A DNA stretch of 23,228 nucleotides from LZORAL124-50-18 sp051208045. Its GTDB lineage: Bacteria > Pseudomonadota > Gammaproteobacteria > Pseudomonadales > Oleiphilaceae. Positions 23,107 through 23,228 of this stretch are shown piece after piece. The first letter of the stretch is position 1, and every line of letters begins with the position of its first letter. The notes under the pieces are model-generated. The model ran no database searches, was not told the DNA's origin, and was given only the letters and a program-made list of their open reading frames with translations. Location: positions 1-23,228 of the forward strand of contig JBPJFY010000027.1 of the NCBI GenBank assembly GCA_051208045.1. Direction: 5' to 3'. Made by a program: the position numbers and the translations under genes.

Positions 23107-23121
23107 GAGCCTGTCGGACTT
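23107..23121. repeat. IS terminal inverted repeat, right copy
   Basis: GAGCCTGTCGGACTT is a perfect inverted match to 109-123. It marks the outer edge of the right IS. Confidence 0.85.
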
Positions 23122-23192
23122 TTAACTCCGAACATCAAAGCGTGAGATAATAACGCCACTCTATTACTCTTACATCGAGAGCCAGAATTTCC

Positions 23193-23228
23193 ATGAGTCG
23201 TTTTATCACCGCCAACCGAAACACTGAT
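23193..23228 (+). CDS. IS1182-like transposase, N-terminal 12 codons only
   Basis: The frame reads MSRFITANRNTD and runs off the window. This N-terminus is typical of one large group of IS1182-family DDE transposases (MSRFI..NR.T(D/E)). Only the very start is visible, so the family call rests on this short match and on the IS-like inverted repeat 72 bp upstream. The catalytic DDE residues cannot be checked. Confidence 0.7.
   Translation, partial: MSRFITANRNTD

Larger units (their letters stand above)
23107..23228 (+). mobile_element. Left end of an IS1182-like insertion sequence, continuing beyond the window
   Basis: It begins with the 15-bp terminal repeat at 23107-23121, directly after CTAG. 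An 86-bp leader follows, then the transposase start at 23193. It interrupts the DUF927 gene. Its other end is outside the window. Confidence 0.8.

Noticed and set aside
109..23121. A composite transposon carrying the whole 23 kb
   Set aside because: The interior contains an apparent core tRNA, EAL and flagellar genes, and each IS splits a different gene, so two independent insertions (or an assembly boundary) explain it better.

Overview
The window looks like a chromosomal segment of a free-living, probably marine, gammaproteobacterium. It has a polar-flagellum-style sigma-54 flagellin promoter, a pseudaminic acid (Pse) flagellin glycosylation operon, an arsenosugar-type radical SAM operon and a c-di-GMP phosphodiesterase. 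No rRNA or ribosomal protein gene is present, so genus is not assignable. Both window edges lie inside insertion sequences with the same 15-bp terminal repeat. A transposase of IS1182-like type starts at 23193. The interval is therefore an IS-to-IS stretch, and the window edges may simply be where an assembly broke at a repeat.

Region 1 (about 107-10322, minus strand) is a flagellin glycosylation operon read right to left. It runs maf/DUF115 motility accessory factor, pseF, pseI, pseG, pseB, pseC, an ATP-grasp/HAD fusion, a GT4 glycosyltransferase, and a broken sugar-enzyme-associated Rossmann gene cut by the left IS. Several junctions are ATGA overlaps or gaps of a few bases. A good sigma-70 promoter lies just upstream of maf. 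PseB, C, G, I and F cover every Pse step except the PseH N-acetyltransferase, which is absent. Maf would move activated Pse onto flagellin; the GT4 and ATP-grasp/HAD proteins probably tailor the glycan.

Region 2 (10323-14868, plus strand) starts with a 408-bp divergent intergenic region carrying a sigma-54 promoter (GG-N10-GC). It continues with a long 686-aa flagellin whose central domain contains two ~200-residue repeated modules, then a TPR/SAM-methyltransferase protein that may act on flagellin or its glycan.

Region 3 (14869-17213, minus strand) is a tight three-gene arsenosugar-type operon: arsS radical SAM enzyme and two glycosyltransferases (TIGR04283 and TIGR04282 types). No arsM is visible. 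Divergent from it is a stand-alone REC-EAL response regulator (17428-18633).

Region 4 (18711-23228) begins with tRNA-Arg(CCT) and then changes to phage- or satellite-like accessory content. It holds a small-terminase-like HTH protein, two small unknown genes (one of 56 aa), an McrA-like HNH endonuclease on the opposite strand, and a 435-bp non-coding stretch with two covarying hairpins. A replication-like operon follows (DUF927 C-terminal fragment, a 214-aa protein with 9-bp iteron-like repeats, a small Cys-rich protein). It is cut at its 5' end by the right IS. No integrase lies in the window; it would have to be beyond the right IS or lost.

The strongest candidates for something undescribed are the paired covarying hairpins at 21207-21323, the ATP-grasp/HAD fusion in a Pse operon lacking pseH, and the flagellin-linked TPR-methyltransferase.
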